Shown here one piece after another: positions 50,131 through 63,174 of a stretch of 64,000 bases of DNA. Positions within the stretch are counted from its first letter, which is position 1. Each line of letters starts with the position of its first letter. Both the position numbers and the translations under genes were made by a program. Location of the stretch: contig NW_027488370.1 of the NCBI RefSeq assembly GCF_051014445.1, positions 682,001 through 746,000 of the forward strand, read 5' to 3'. The DNA comes from Colletes latitarsis. Its lineage: Eukaryota > Arthropoda > Insecta > Hymenoptera > Colletidae. The notes under the pieces were generated by a model. The model saw nothing but the letters and a program-made list of their open reading frames with translations. It ran no database searches and was not told where the DNA came from.

Positions 50131-51689
50131 ATTAAGCCTGGTTTCGATCAATATTTTTGAGGATAACGAATGTTAGGTCTAGGTTAGTACTGGGATTTGC
50201 TCTCGTCAGGCTCATACTTACGCATTTTTCCCATACTTGTTGAACAGATCCCTGGCTTTTTCTGGTTTCGATCACGTTGTAAAGTGTTACCACAGTGAAA
50301 CGGTCAATTAAACCTGGTTTTGATGAATATTTTAGGGGATAACGCAAATTATGTCTGGGGTAGGTCTGGGATTTGCCCTCATCAGGCTCATACATTCACG
50401 TTTTTCTCATACTTGTTGAACTGATCCTCGGTTTTTTCTGGTTTGGATCACGTAGTAATGTGGTACCACACTGAAACAGTCCATTAAACCTGGTTTCGAT
50501 CAATATTTTAGAGGATAACGCAAGTTATGGCTGGGTTAGTTCTGGGATTTGCCCTCATCAGGCTCAGACTTTCGCGTTTTTCACATACTTGTTGAACAGA
50601 TCCTGGGTGTTTCTGGTTTGGATCACGTAGTACTGTGGTACCACACTGTACCAGTCGATTAAACCTCGTTTCCATCAATATTTTAGAGGATAACGCATGC
50701 TATGTCTAGGTTAGCCCTGGGATTTGCCCACATCAGACACATACTTTCGCATTCTTCACATACTTGTTGAACAGATCCTTGGTTTTTTCTGGTTTGGATC
50801 ACGCAGTAATGTGGTACCACACTGAAACAGTCAATTGAACCTGGTTTCCATCAATATCTTAGAGGATAACGCAAGTTAGGTCTGGGATAGGTCTGGGATT
50901 TGCCCTCATCAGGCTCAGACTTTCGCGTTTTTCACATACTTGTTGAACAGATCCTGGGTTTTTTCTGGGTTGGATCACGCAGTAATGTGGTAGCACACTG
51001 GGACAGTCCACTAAACCTGGTTTCGGTCAATACTTTTGAGGATAACGCATGTTAGGTCTGGGTTAGGCCTGGGATTTCCACTCACCAGACTCATACTTTC
51101 GCATTCTTCACATACTTGTTGAACGGATCCTGGGTTTTTTCTGGTTTGGACCACGTAGTAAAGTGGTACCACACTGAAACAGACGATTAAACCTGGTTTC
51201 GATCAACATTTTTGAGGATAACGCAAGTTATGTCTGGGTTAGTTCTGGGATGTGCCATCATCAGGCTCATACTTTCGCATACTTCTCATTCTTGTTGGCC
51301 AGATCCTGGGCTTCCACTGGTTTGGATCACGTAGTAAAGTGGTACCACACTGAAACAGACGATTAAACCTGGTTTCGGTCAATACTTTTGAGGATAACGC
51401 ATGTTAGGTCTAGGTTAGGTCTGGGAGTTGCTCTCGTCAGGCTCATACTTACGCATTTTTCACATACTTGTTGAACAGATCCCTGGCTTCTTCTAGTTTC
51501 GATCACGTTGTAAAGTGTTACCACACTGAAACGGTCAATTAAACCTGGTTTTGATGAATATTTTACGGGATAACGCAAGTTATGTCTGGAATAGGTCTGG
51601 GATTTGCCCTCATCAGGCTCATACTTTCGCGTTTTTCACATACTTGTTGAACTGATCCTCGGTTTTTTCTGGTTTGGATCACGTAGTAA
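50131..51689. repeat. Mosaic units related to 33,600-34,080 and 57,680-57,950
   Basis: 50,131-50,620 follows 33,600-34,080, marked by CATTTTTCCCATACTTG and TGATGAATATTTTAGGGG. 51,350-51,630 recurs at about 57,680-57,960 (36 units minus 6 bp), marked by TGGGAGTTGCTCTCGTC, TTTTACGGGATAAC and GTCTGGAATAGG. A CAGTACTGTGG-type unit with CATGCTATGTCTAGG lies near 50,690. Confidence 0.85.
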
Positions 51690-52833
51690 TGTGGTACCAC
51701 ACTGAAACATTCAATTAAACCCGGTCGTGATAAATATTTTAGAGGATAACGCATGTTAGGTCTAGGTTAGGTCTAGGATTTGCCATCATCAGGCTCATAC
51801 TTTCGCATACTTCTCATTCTTGTTGGCCAGATCCTGGGCTTCCACTGGTTTGGATCACGTAGTGTTGTGATGCCACACTGAAACAGTCAATTAATCCTTG
51901 TCTTGATAAATATTTTAGAGGATAACGCAAGTTATGTCTGGGTAAGTTCTCGGATTTGACCTCATCAGGCTCAGACTTTCGCGTTTTTCACATACTTGTT
52001 GAACAGACCCTGGGTTTTTTCTGCTTCGGATCACGTAGTAATGTGGTACCACACTGAAACAGTCGATTAAACCTGGTTTCGATCAATATTTTAGAGAATA
52101 ATTCATGTTAGGTCTGGGTTAGGTCTGGAATTTGCTGTCATGAGGCTCGTACTTTCGCATATTTCTCATACTTGATGGCCAGATTCTGGGCTTTTTCTGG
52201 TTTGGATCAGGTAGTAACGTGGTACCACACTGAAACAGTCGATTAAACCAGGTTTCGATCAATATTTTTGAGGATAACGCATGTTAGGTCTCGGTTAGAT
52301 CTGGGATTTGCTCTCGTCAGGCTCTTACTTTCGCATATTTCTCATTCTTGATGGCTAGATCCTGGACTTTTTCTGGATTGGATCACGTAGTAATGTGGTA
52401 CCACACTGAAACATTCAATTAGACCTGGTCTTGATAAATATTTTAGAGGCTAACGTATGTTAGGTCTGGGTTAGGTCTAGGATTTGCCCTCATCAGGGTC
52501 ATACTTTCGCATTCTTCACATACTTTTTGAACAGATCCTGGGTTTTTTCTGGTTTGGATAACGTAGTAAGGTGTACCACACTGAAAGAGTCGATTATGCC
52601 TGGTTTCGATCAATATTTTTGAGGATAACGCATGTTAGGTCTAGGTTAGGTCTGGGATTTGCTCTCGCCAGGCTCATACTTACACATTTTTCACATACTT
52701 GTTGGACTGATCCTCGGTTTTTTCTGGTTTGGATCACGTAGTATTGTGGTATCACACTGAAACAGTCCATTAAACCTGGTTTCGATCAATATTTTAGAGG
52801 ATAACACATGTTAGGTCCAGGTTAGGCCTGGGA
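51690..52833. repeat. 6.5-unit segment, first of three copies
   Basis: This recurs at about 58,730-59,869 (7,036 bp, 40 units minus 4 bp) and, up to the GATTATGCCTGG unit, at about 62,250-63,170. Diagnostic variants are AAACCCGGTC, GTAGTGTTGTGATGCC, AATCCTTGTCTTG, GTTCTCGGATTTG, ACAGACCCTGGG, GATCAGGTAGTAACG, GTCTCGGTTAGATCTGGG, AGAGGCTAACG and AGTAAGGTGTACC. Confidence 0.9.
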
Positions 52834-53697
52834 TTTTCACTCACCAGACTCATACTTTCGCATTCTTCACATACTTGTTGAACGGATCCTGGGTTTTTTC
52901 TGGTTAGGACCACGTAGTAAAGTGGTACCACTCAGAAACAGTCAATTAAACCTGGTTTCGGTCAATATTTTAGAGGATAACGCATGTTAGGTCTGGGTTA
53001 GGTCGGGGATTTGCCCTCGTCAGGCTCATACTTTCGCATATTTCCCATACTTCATGGCTAGATCCTGGGCTTTTTCTGGATTCGATCACGTATTAATGTG
53101 GTAACACACTGAAACTGTCAATTAAATCTGGTTTCCGTCAATATTTTAGAGGATAACACATGTTAGGTCCAGGTTAGGCCAGGGATTTGCCCACATCAGA
53201 TTCATACTTTCGCATTCTTCACATACTTTTTGAACAGATCCTGGGTTTTTTCTGGTTTGGATAACGTAGTAATGTGGTACCACACTGAAAGAGTCGATTA
53301 AGCCTGGTTTCGATCAATATTTTTGAGGATAACGCATGTTAGGTCTAGGTTAGGTCTGGGATTTGCTCTCGCCAGGCTCATACTTACGCATTTTTCACAT
53401 ACATGTTGAACAGATCCCTGGCTTTTTCTGGTTTCGAACACGTTGTAAAGTGTTCCCACACTGAAACGGTCAATTAAACCTGGTTTTGAAGAATATTTTA
53501 GGGGATAACGCAAGTTATGTCTGGGATAGGTCTGGGATTTGCCCTCATCAGGCTCATACTTTCGCGTTTTTCACATACTTGTTGAACTGATCCTCGGTTT
53601 TTTCTGGTTTGGATCACGTAGTACCGTGGTACCACACTGAAACGGTCCATTAAACCTGGTTTCGATCAATATTTATGAGGATAACGCATGTTAGGTC
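52819..53697. repeat. 5-unit segment, second copy
   Basis: Partner of 46,672-47,550, including the hybrid unit. The match ends near 53,697, where this copy reads TTAGGTCTGGGTTAGG and the partner reads TTAGGTCTAGGTTAGG. The rare TAGTACCGTGGTACC and ATATTTATGAGG variants are shared (47,470/53,617 and 47,523/53,670). Confidence 0.9.
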
Positions 53698-54355
53698 TGG
53701 GTTAGGTCTAGGGTTTGCCATCATCAGGCTCATACTTTCGCATACTTCTCATTCTTGTTGGCTAGATCCTGGGCTTCCACTGGTTTGGATCACGTAGTAA
53801 TGTGATGCCACACTGAAACAGTCAATTAATCCTGGTCTTGATAAATATTTTAGAGGGTAACGCAAGTTATGTGTGGGTTAGTTCTGGGATTTGCCCTCAT
53901 CAGGCTCAGACTTTCGCGTTTTTCACATACTAGTTGAACAGATCCTGGGTTTTTTCTGGTCCTGATCACGTAGTAATGTGGTACCACACTGAAACATTCA
54001 ATTAATCCTGGTCTTGATAAATATTTTAGAGGATAACGCAAGTTATATTTGGGTAAGTTCTGGGATTTGCCCTCATCAGGCTCAGACTTTCGCGTTTTTC
54101 ACACACTTGTTGAACAGATCCTGGGTTTCTTCTGATTCGGATCACGTAGTAATGTGGTACCACACTGAAACAGTCGATTAAACCTGGTTTCGATCAATAT
54201 TTTAGAGAATAATTCATGTTAGGTCTGGGTTAGGTCTGGGATTTGCTCTCATGAGGCTCGTACTTTAGCATATTTCTCATACTTGATGGCCAGTTTCTAG
54301 GCTTTTTCTGGTTTGGATCACGTAGTAACGTGGTACCACACTGAAACAGTCGATT
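53690..54355. repeat. 4-unit segment, copied at 56,152-56,816
   Basis: Recurs at about 56,152-56,816 at a spacing of 2,461-2,462 bp (14 units minus 2-3 bp). Rare shared variants are GTCTAGGGTTTGCC, TTAGAGGGTAACGC, CATACTAGTTGAACAG, TACTTTAGCATATTTC and GGCCAGTTTCTAGGC. The first two units also match 34,880-35,200 in the 37-unit block, spacing 18,815 bp. Confidence 0.88.
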
Positions 54356-56151
54356 AATCCTGGTCTTGATAAATATTTTAGAGGATAACGCAAGTTATAT
54401 TTGGGTAAGTTCTGGGATTTGCCCTCATCAGGCTCAGACTTTCGCGTTTTTCACACACTTGTTGAACAGATCCTGGGTTTTTTCTGGTTTGGATCACGTA
54501 GAAATGTGTTACCACCCTGAAACAGTCATTTAAACCTGGTTTCCATGAATATTTTAGATGACAACGCAAGTTAGGTCTGGGATAGGTCCGGGATTTGCCC
54601 TCATCAGGGTAATACTTTCGCGTTTTTCACATACTTGTTGAACAGATCCTGGGCTTTTTCTGGTTTGGACCACGTAGTAATGTGGTGCCACACGGAAACA
54701 TCCAATTAAACCTGGTCCTGATAAATATTTTTGAGGATAACGCATGTTAGGTCTGGGTTAGGTCTAGGATTTGCCATCATCAGGCTCATACTTTCGCATA
54801 CTTCTCATTCTTGTTGGCCAGATCCTGGGCTTCCACTGGTTTGGATCACGTAGTAATGTGATGCCACACTGAAACAGTCAATTAATCCTGGTCTTGATAA
54901 ATATTCTAGAGGACACCACATGTTAGGTCTGGGTTAGGTCTAGGATGTGCCATCATCAGGCTCATACTTTCGCATACTTCTCATTTTTGTTGGCCAGATC
55001 CTGGGCTTCCACTGGTTTGGATCACGTAGTAAAGTGGTACCACACTGAAACAGACGATTAAACCTGGTTTCGGTCAATACTTTTGAGGATAACGCATGTT
55101 AGGTCTAGGTTAGGTCTGGGAGTTGCTCTCGTCAGGCTCATACTTTCGCATACTTCACATACTTGTTGAACGGATTCTGGGCTTTTTCTGGTTTGGATCA
55201 CGTAGTAATGTGATGCCACACTGAAACAGTGAATTAATCCTGGTCTTGATAAATATTCTAGAGGACACCACATGTTAGGTCTGGGTTAGGTCTAGGATTT
55301 GCCCTCATCAGGCTCATTCTTTCGCGTTTTTCACATACTTGTTGAACAGATCCTGGATTTTTTCTGGTTCGGATCACGTAATAATGTGCTACCACACTGA
55401 AACAGTCGATTAAACCTGGTTTCGATCAATATTTTTGAGGATAACGCATGTTAGGTCTCGGTTAGATCTGGGATTTGCTCTCGTCAGGCTCTTACTTTCG
55501 CATATTTCTCATTCTTGATGGCTAGATCCTGGACTTTTTCTGGATTGGATCACGTAGTAATGTGGTACCACACTGAAACATTCAATTAGACCTGGTCTTG
55601 ATAAATATTTTAGAGGCTAACGTATGTTAGGTCTGGGTTAGGTCTAGGATTTGCCCTCATCAGGGTCATACTTTCGCATTCTTCACATACTTTTTGAACA
55701 GATCCTGGGTTTTTTCTGGTTTGGATAACGTAGTAAGGTGTACCACACTGAAAGAGTCGATTATGCCTGGTTTCGATCAATATTTACGAGGATAACGCAT
55801 GTTAGGTCTAGGTTAGGTCTGGGATTTGCTCTCGCCAGGCTCATACTTACGCATTTTTCACATACTTGTTGAACAGATCGCTGGCTTTTTCTGGTATCGA
55901 ACACGTTGCAAAGTGTTACCAGACTGAAACGGTCAATGAAACCTGGTTTTGATGAATATTTTAGGGGATAACGCAAGTTATGTCTGGGATAGGTCTGGGA
56001 TTTGCCCTCATCAGGCTCATACTTTCGCGTTTTTCACATACTTGTTGAACTGATCCTCGGTTTTTTCTGGTTTGGATCACGTAGTAATGTGGTACCACAC
56101 TGAAACAGTCCATTAAACCTGATTCGATCAATATTTTAGAGGATAACGCAT
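54356..56151. repeat. Mosaic units, including copies of 52,270-52,620
   Basis: About ten units. 55,440-55,790 follows 52,270-52,620 (3,167 bp, 18 units minus 1 bp), marked by GTCTCGGTTAGATCTGGG and AGTAAGGTGTACC. 55,210-55,430 recurs at 57,320-57,540 (12 units minus 3 bp), marked by ACAGTGAATTAATCC and TCTAGAGGACACCACATG. A one-base loss gives AACCTGATTCGATC near 56,116. No gene is supported. Confidence 0.86.
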
Positions 56152-58007
56152 GTTAGGTCTGGGTTAGGTCTAGGGTTTGCCATCATCAGGCTCATACTTT
56201 CGCATACTTCTCATTCTTGTTGGCTAGATCCTGGGCTTTCACTGGTTTGGATCACGTAGTAATGTGATGCCACACTGAAACAGTCAATTAATCCTGGTCT
56301 TGATAAATATTTTAGAGGGTAACGCAAGTTATGTCTGGGTTAGTTCTGGGATTTGACCTCATCAGGCTCAGACTTTCGCGTTTTTCACATACTAGTTGAA
56401 CAGATCCTGGGATTTTCTGGTTCTGATCACGTAGTAATGTGGTACCACACTGAAACATTCAATTAATCCTGGTCTTGATAAATATTTTAGAGGATAACGC
56501 AAGTTATGTCTGGGTTAGGTCTAGGATTTGACCCCATCTGGCTCAGACTTTCGCGTTTTTCACATACTCGTTGAACAGTTCCTGGGTTTTTTCTGATTCG
56601 GATCACGTAGTAATGTGGTACCACACTGAAACAATCGATTAAACCTGGTTTCGATCAATATTTTAGAGAATAATTCATGTTAGGTCTGGGTTAGGGCTGG
56701 GATTTGCTCTCATGAGGCTCGTACTTTAGCATATTTCTCATACTTGATGGCCAGTTTCTAGGCTTTTTCTGGTTTGGATCACGTAGTAACGTGGTACCAC
56801 ACTGAAACAGTCGATTAAACCTGGTTTCGGTCAATATTTTTGAGGATAACGCAAGTTATGTCTGGGTTAGTTCTGGGATGTGCCATCATCAGGCTCATAC
56901 TTTCGTATACTTCTCATTCTCGTTGGCCAGATCCTTTTCTTCCACTGGTTTGGATCACGTAGTAATGTGATGCCACACTGAAACAGTCAATTAATCCTGG
57001 TCTTGATAAATATTTTAGAGGATAACGCAAGTTATGTTTGGGTAAGTTCTGGGATTTGCCCTCATCAGGCTCAGACTTTCGCGTTTTTCACACACTTGTT
57101 GAACAGATCCTGGGTCTTTTCTGGTTCGGATCACGTAGTAATATGGTACCACACTGAAACAGTCGATTAAACCTGGTTTCGATCAGTATTTTAGAGAATA
57201 ATTCATGTTAGGTCTGGGTTAGGTCTGGGATTTGCTCTCATGAGGCTCGTACTTTCGCATATTTCTCATTCTTGTTGGCCAGATCCTGGGCTTCCACTGG
57301 TTTGGATCACGTAGTAATGTGATGCCACACTGAAACAGTGAATTAATCCTGGTCTTGATAAATATTCTAGAGGACACCACATGTTAGGTCTGGGTTAGGT
57401 CTAGGATTTGCCCTCATCAGGCTCATTCTTTCGCGTTTTTCACATACTTGTTGAACAGATCCTGGATTTTTTCTGGTTCGGATCACGTAATAATGTGCTA
57501 CCTCACTGAAACAGTCGATTAAACCTGGTTTCGATCAATATTTTTGAGGATAACGCATGTTAGGTCTGGGTTAGGTCTAGGATTTGCCATCATCAGGCTC
57601 ATACTTTCGCATACTTCTCATTCTTGTTGGCCAGATCCTGGGCTTCCACTGGTTTGGATCACGTAGTAAAGTGGTACCACACTGAAACAGACGATTAAAC
57701 CTGGTTTCGGTCTATACTTTTGAGGATAACGCATGTTAGGTCTAGGTTAGGTCTGGGAGTTGCTCTCGTCAGGCTCATACTTACGCATTTTTCACATACT
57801 TGTTGAACAGATCCCTGGCTTCTTCTGGTTTCGATCACGTTGTAAAGTGTTACCACACTGAAACGGTTAATTAAACCTGGTTTTGATGAATATTTTACGG
57901 GATAACGCAAGTTATGTCTGGAATAGGTCTGGGATTTGCCCTCATCAGGCTCATACTTTCGCATTCTTCACATACTTGTTGAACAGATCCTGGGTTTTTT
58001 CTAGTTT
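56152..58007. repeat. Mosaic units, second copies of several short segments
   Basis: Contains the partner of 53,690-54,355 (to 56,816), the partner of 55,210-55,430 (57,320-57,540) and the partner of 51,350-51,630 (57,680-57,960). Between them are ordinary right-hand unit types. No gene is supported. Confidence 0.86.
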
Positions 58008-59655
58008 GGATAACGTGTTAATGTGGTACCACACTGAAAGAGTCGATTATGCCTGGTTTCGATCAATATTTTTGAGGATAACGCATGTTAGGTCTAGGTT
58101 AGGTCTGGGATTTGCTCTCGCCAGGCTCATACTTACGCATTTTTCACATACTTGTTGAACTGATCCTCGGTTTTTTCTGGTTTGGATCACGTAGTAATGT
58201 GGTACCACACTGAAACAGTCCATTGAACCTGGTTTCGATCAATATTTTAGACGATAACACATGTTAGGTCCAGGTTAGGCCTGGGATTTGCCCTTATCAG
58301 GCTCAGACTTTCGCGTTTTTCACATACTTGTTGAACAGATCCTGGGTTTTTTCTGGTTCGGATCACGTAGTAATGTGGTACCACTCTGAAACATTCAATT
58401 AAAACTGGTCTTGATAAATATTTTAGAGGATAACGCATGTTAGGTCTGGGTTAGGTCTAGGATTTGCCATCATCAGGCTCATACTTTCGCATACTTCTCA
58501 TTCTTGTTGGCCAGATCCTGGGCTTCCACTGGTTTGGATCACGTAGTAATGTGATGCCACACTGAAACGGTCAATTAAACCTGGTTTTGATGAATATTTT
58601 AGGGGATAACTCAAGTTATGATTGGGATAGGTCTGGGATTTGCCCTCATCAGGCTCATACTTTCGCGTTTTTCACATACTTGTTGAACTGATCCTCGGTT
58701 TTTTCTGGTTTGGATCACGTAGTAATGTGGTACCACACTGAAACATTCAATTAAACCCGGTCTTGATAAATATTTTAGAGGATAACGCATGTTAGGTCTA
58801 GGTTAGGTCTAGGATTTGCCATCATCAGGCTCATACTTTCGCATACTTCTCATTCTTGTTGGCCAGATCCTGGGCTTCCACTGGTTTGGATCACGTAGTG
58901 TTGTGATGCCACACTGAAACAGTCAATTAATCCTTGTCTTGATAAATATTTTAGAGGATAACGCAAGTTATGTCTGGGTAAGTTCTCGGATTTGACCTCA
59001 TCAGGCTCAGACTTTCGCGTTTTTCACATACTTGTTGAACAGACCCTGGGTTTTTTCTGCTTCGGATCACGTAGTAATGTGGTACCACACTGAAGCAGTC
59101 GATTAAACCTGGTTTCGATCAATATTTTAGAGAATAATTCATGTTAGGTCTGGGTTAGGTCTGGGATTTGCTCTCATGAGGCTCGTACTTTCGCATATTT
59201 CTCATACTTGATGGCCAGATTCTGGGCTTTTTCTGGTTTGGATCAGGTAGTAACGTGGTACCACACTGAAACAGTCGATTAAACCAGGTTTCGATCAATA
59301 TTTTTGAGGATAACGCATGTTAGGTCTCGGTTAGATCTGGGATTTGCTCTCGTCAGGCTCTTACTTTCGCATATTTCTCATTCTTGATGGCTAGATCCTG
59401 GACTTTTTCTGGATTGGATCACGTAGTAATGTGGTACCACACTGAAACATTCAATTAGACCTGGTCTTGATAAATATTTTAGAGGCTAACGTATGTTAGG
59501 TCTGGGTTAGGTCTAGGATTTGCCCTCATCAGGGTCATACTTTCGCATTCTTCACATACTTTTTGAACAGATCCTGGGTTTTTTCTGGTTTGGATAACGT
59601 AGTAAGGTGTACCACACGGAAAGAGTCGATTATGCCTGGTTTCGATCAATATTTT
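58008..59655. repeat. 9-unit segment, copied at 61,527-63,174
   Basis: Matches 61,527-63,174 at a spacing of 3,519 bp (20 units minus 1 bp). Shared rare variants include TTTTAGACGATAACACATG, TTGCCCTTATCAGGC, TAACTCAAGTTATGATTGGG and GTAGTGTTGTGATGCC. The match is lost near 59,655 where the partner has TTTTAGAGGATAACACATG. Confidence 0.92.
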
Positions 59656-61526
59656 TGAGGATAACGCATGTTAGGTCTAGGTTAGGTCTGGGATTTGCTC
59701 TCGCCAGGCTCATACTTACGCATTTTTCACATACTTGTTGAACTGATCCTCGGTTTTTTCTGGTTTGGATCACGTAGTATTGTGGTATCACACTGAAACA
59801 GTCCATTAAACCTGGTTTCGAACAATATTTTAGAGGATAACACATGTTAGGTCCAGGTTAGGCCTGGGATTTGCCCTTATCATGCTCAGACTTTCGCGTT
59901 TTTCACATACTTGTTGAACAGATCCTGGGTTTTTTCTGGTTCAGATCACGTAGTAACGTGATGCCACACTGAAACAGTTAATTAATCCTGGTCTTGATAA
60001 ATATTTTAGTGGACAACGCAAGTTAGTTCTGGGATAAGTCTGGGATTTGCTCTGATCAGGCTCGTACTTTCGCATATTTCTCATACTTGGTGGCCGGATT
60101 CTGGGCTTTTTTCTGATTTGGATCATGTAGTAATGTGCTACCACACTGAAATAGTCGATTAAACCTGGGTTCGATCAATATTTTTGAGGATAACGCATGT
60201 TAGGTCTAGGTTAGGCCTGGGATTTGCCCTTATCATGCTCAGACTTTCGCATTCTTCACAGATTTGTTGAACGGATCCTGGGTTTCTTCTGGTTTGGATC
60301 ACGTAGTAATGTGGTACCACACTGAAACATTCAATTAAACCTGGTCTTGACAAATATTTTGGAGGATAACGCATGTTAGGTCTGGGTTTGGTCTAGGATT
60401 TGCCCTCATCAGGCGCATACTTTCGCATTTTTCACATACTTGTTGAACAGATCCTGGGTTTTTTCTGGTTTGGATCACGTAGTAATGTGGTACCACACTG
60501 AAACAGTCGAATACACCTGGTTTCGATCAATATTTTTGAGGATAACGCATGTTATGTCTAGGTTAGGTCTAGGATTTGCCCCCATCAGACTCTTACTTTC
60601 GCATTCTCCACATACTTCTTGAACAGATCCTGGGTTTTTTCTGGTTTCGATCACGTAGTAATGTGGTACCACACTGAAGCAGCCCATTAAACCTGGTTTC
60701 GATTATTATTTTAGAGGATCACACATGTTAGGTCTAGGTTATGTCTGGGATTTGCCCATCATCAGGGTCATACTTTCGCAGTTTTAACATACATGTTGAC
60801 CTGATCGATGGTTTTTTCTGCTTTGGATCACGTAGCAAAGTGGTACCACACTGAAACAGTAAATTAAACCTGGTTTCGATCAGTATCTTAGAGGACAAGG
60901 CAAGTTAGGTCTGGGATAGGTCTGGGATTTGCCCCCATCAGGGTCATACTTTCACGTTTTTCATATACTTGATGAACAGATCCTGGACTTCCAATGGTTT
61001 GGATCACGTAGTAATGTGATGCCACACTGAAACAGTCAATTAATCCTGGTCTTGATAAATATTTTAGAGGACAGCGCAAGTTAGGTCTGGGATAGGTCTG
61101 GGATTTGCGCTCATCAGGCTCGTACTTTCGCATATTTCTCATACTTGATGGCCAGATTCTGGGCTTTTTCTGGTTTGGATAACGCAGTAATGTGGTACCA
61201 CACTGAAACAGTCGAATAAGCCTGGTTTCGATCAATATTTTTTAGGATAACGCATGTTAGGTCTAGGTTAGGTCTGGGATTTACTCTCGTCAGGCTCATA
61301 CTTTCGCATATTTCCCATTCTTGTTGGCCAGATCCTGGGCTTCCACTGGTTTGGATCACGTAGCAATGTGATGCCACACTGAAACAGTCAATTAATCCTG
61401 GTCTTGATAAATATTTTAGAGGACAGCGCAAGTTAGGTCTGGGATAGCTCTGGGATTTGCGCTCATCAGGTTCGTACTTTCGCATATTTCTCATACTTGA
61501 TGGCCAGATTCTGGGCTTTTTCTGGT
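59656..61526. repeat. Mixed units with a 2-unit local duplication
   Basis: About 10.6 units. 61,020-61,200 and 61,372-61,552 match at a spacing of 352 bp (two units), marked by GAGGACAGCGCAAGTTAGG. 59,984-60,128 recurs at 63,856-64,000. A stretch near 60,770-60,900 (TTTAACATACATGTTGACC, AGCAAAGTGGTACC) resembles units at 10,480 and 21,220, far to the left. No gene is supported. Confidence 0.86.
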
Positions 61527-63174
61527 TTGGATAACGTAGTAATGTGGTACCACACTGAAAGAGTCGATTATGCCTGGTTTCGATCAATATTTTTGAGGAT
61601 AACGCATGTTAGGTCTAGGTTAGGTCTGGGATTTGCTCTCGCCAGGCTCATACTTACGCATTTTTCACATACTTGTTGAACTGATCCTCGGTTTTTTCTG
61701 GTTTGGATCACGTAGTAATGTGGTACCACACTGAAAGTCCATTAAACCTGGTTTCGATCAATATTTTAGACGATAACACATGTTAGGTCCAGGTTAGGCC
61801 TGGGATTTGCCCTTATCAGGCTCAGACTTTCGCGTTTTTCACATACTTGTTGAACAGATCCTGGGTTTTTTCTGGTTCGGATCACGTAGTAATGTGGTAC
61901 CACACTGAAACATTCAATTAAACCTGGTCTTGATAAATATTTTAGAGGATAACGCATGTTAGGTCTGGGTTAGGTCTAGGATTTGCCATCATCAGGCTCA
62001 TACTTTCGCATACTTCTCATTCTTGTTGGCCAGATCCTGGGCTTCCACTGGTTTGGATCACGTAGTAATGTGATGCCACACTGAAACGGTCAATTAAACC
62101 TGGTTTTGATGAATATTTTAGGGGATAACTCAAGTTATGATTGGGATAGGTCTGGGATTTGCCCTCATCAGGCTCATACTTTCGCGTTTTTCACATACTT
62201 GTTGAACTGATCCTCGGTTTTTTCTGGTTTGGATCACGTAATAATGTGGTACCACACTGAAACTTTCAATTAAACCCGGTCTTGATAAATATTTTAGAGG
62301 ATAACGCATGTTAGGCCTAGGTTAGGTCTAGGATTTGCCATCATCAGGCTCATACTTTCGCATACTTCTCATTCTTGTTGGCCAGATCCTGGGCTTCCAC
62401 TGGTTTGGATCACGTAGTGTTGTGATGCCACACTGAAACAGTCAATTAATCCTTGTCTTGATAAATATTTTAGAGGATAACGCAAGTTATGTCTGGGTAA
62501 GTTCTCGGATTTGACCTCATCAGGCTCAGACTTTCGCGTTTTTCACATACTTGTTGAACAGACCCTGGGTTTTTTCTGCTTCGGATCACGTAGTAATGTG
62601 GTACCACACTGAAACAGTCGATTAAACCTGGTTTCGATCAATATTTTAGAGAATAATTCATGTTAGGTCTGGGTTAGGTCTGGGATTTGCTCTCATGAGG
62701 CTCGTACTTTCGCATATTTCTCATACTTGATGGCCAGATTCTGGGCTTTTTCTGGTTTGGATCAGGTAGTAACGTGGTACCACACTGAAACAGTCGAATA
62801 AACCAGGTTTCGATCAATATTTTTGAGGATAACGCATGTTAGGTCTCGGTTAGATCTGGGATTTGCTCTCGTCAGGCTCTTACTTTCGCATATTTCTCAT
62901 TCTTGATGGCTAGATCCTGGACTTTTTCTGGATTGGATCACGTAGTAATGTGGTACCACACTGAAACATTCAATTAGACCTGGTCTTGATAAATATTTTA
63001 GAGGCTAACGTATGTTAGGTCTGGGTTAGGTCTAGGATTTGCCCTCATCAGGGTCATACTTTCGCATTCTTCACATACTTTTTGAACAGATCGTGGGTTT
63101 TTTCTGGTTTGGATAACGTAGTAAGGTGTACCACACTGAAAGAGTCGATTATGCCTGGTTTCGATCAATATTTT
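61527..63174. repeat. 9-unit segment, second copy
   Basis: Partner of 58,008-59,655. A visible difference is a 2-bp loss, ACTGAAAGTCC for ACTGAAACAGTCC, near 61,734. Others are GTAATAATG for GTAGTAATG near 62,240, AACTTTCAATT for AACATTCAATT near 62,263 and TTAGGCCTAGG for TTAGGTCTAGG near 62,311. Confidence 0.92.

Noticed and set aside
57883..58158. Plus-strand open frame of 91 codons
   Set aside because: It is satellite sequence read through two units, with no feature that separates it from its surroundings.
61114..61587. Longest open frame in the window, 157 codons on the minus strand
   Set aside because: It spans about 2.7 satellite units and repeats the same peptide in shifted frames. 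Because 176 is not a multiple of 3, an open frame of this size only needs a few units without stops. There is no separate promoter, start context or homology that I recognise.
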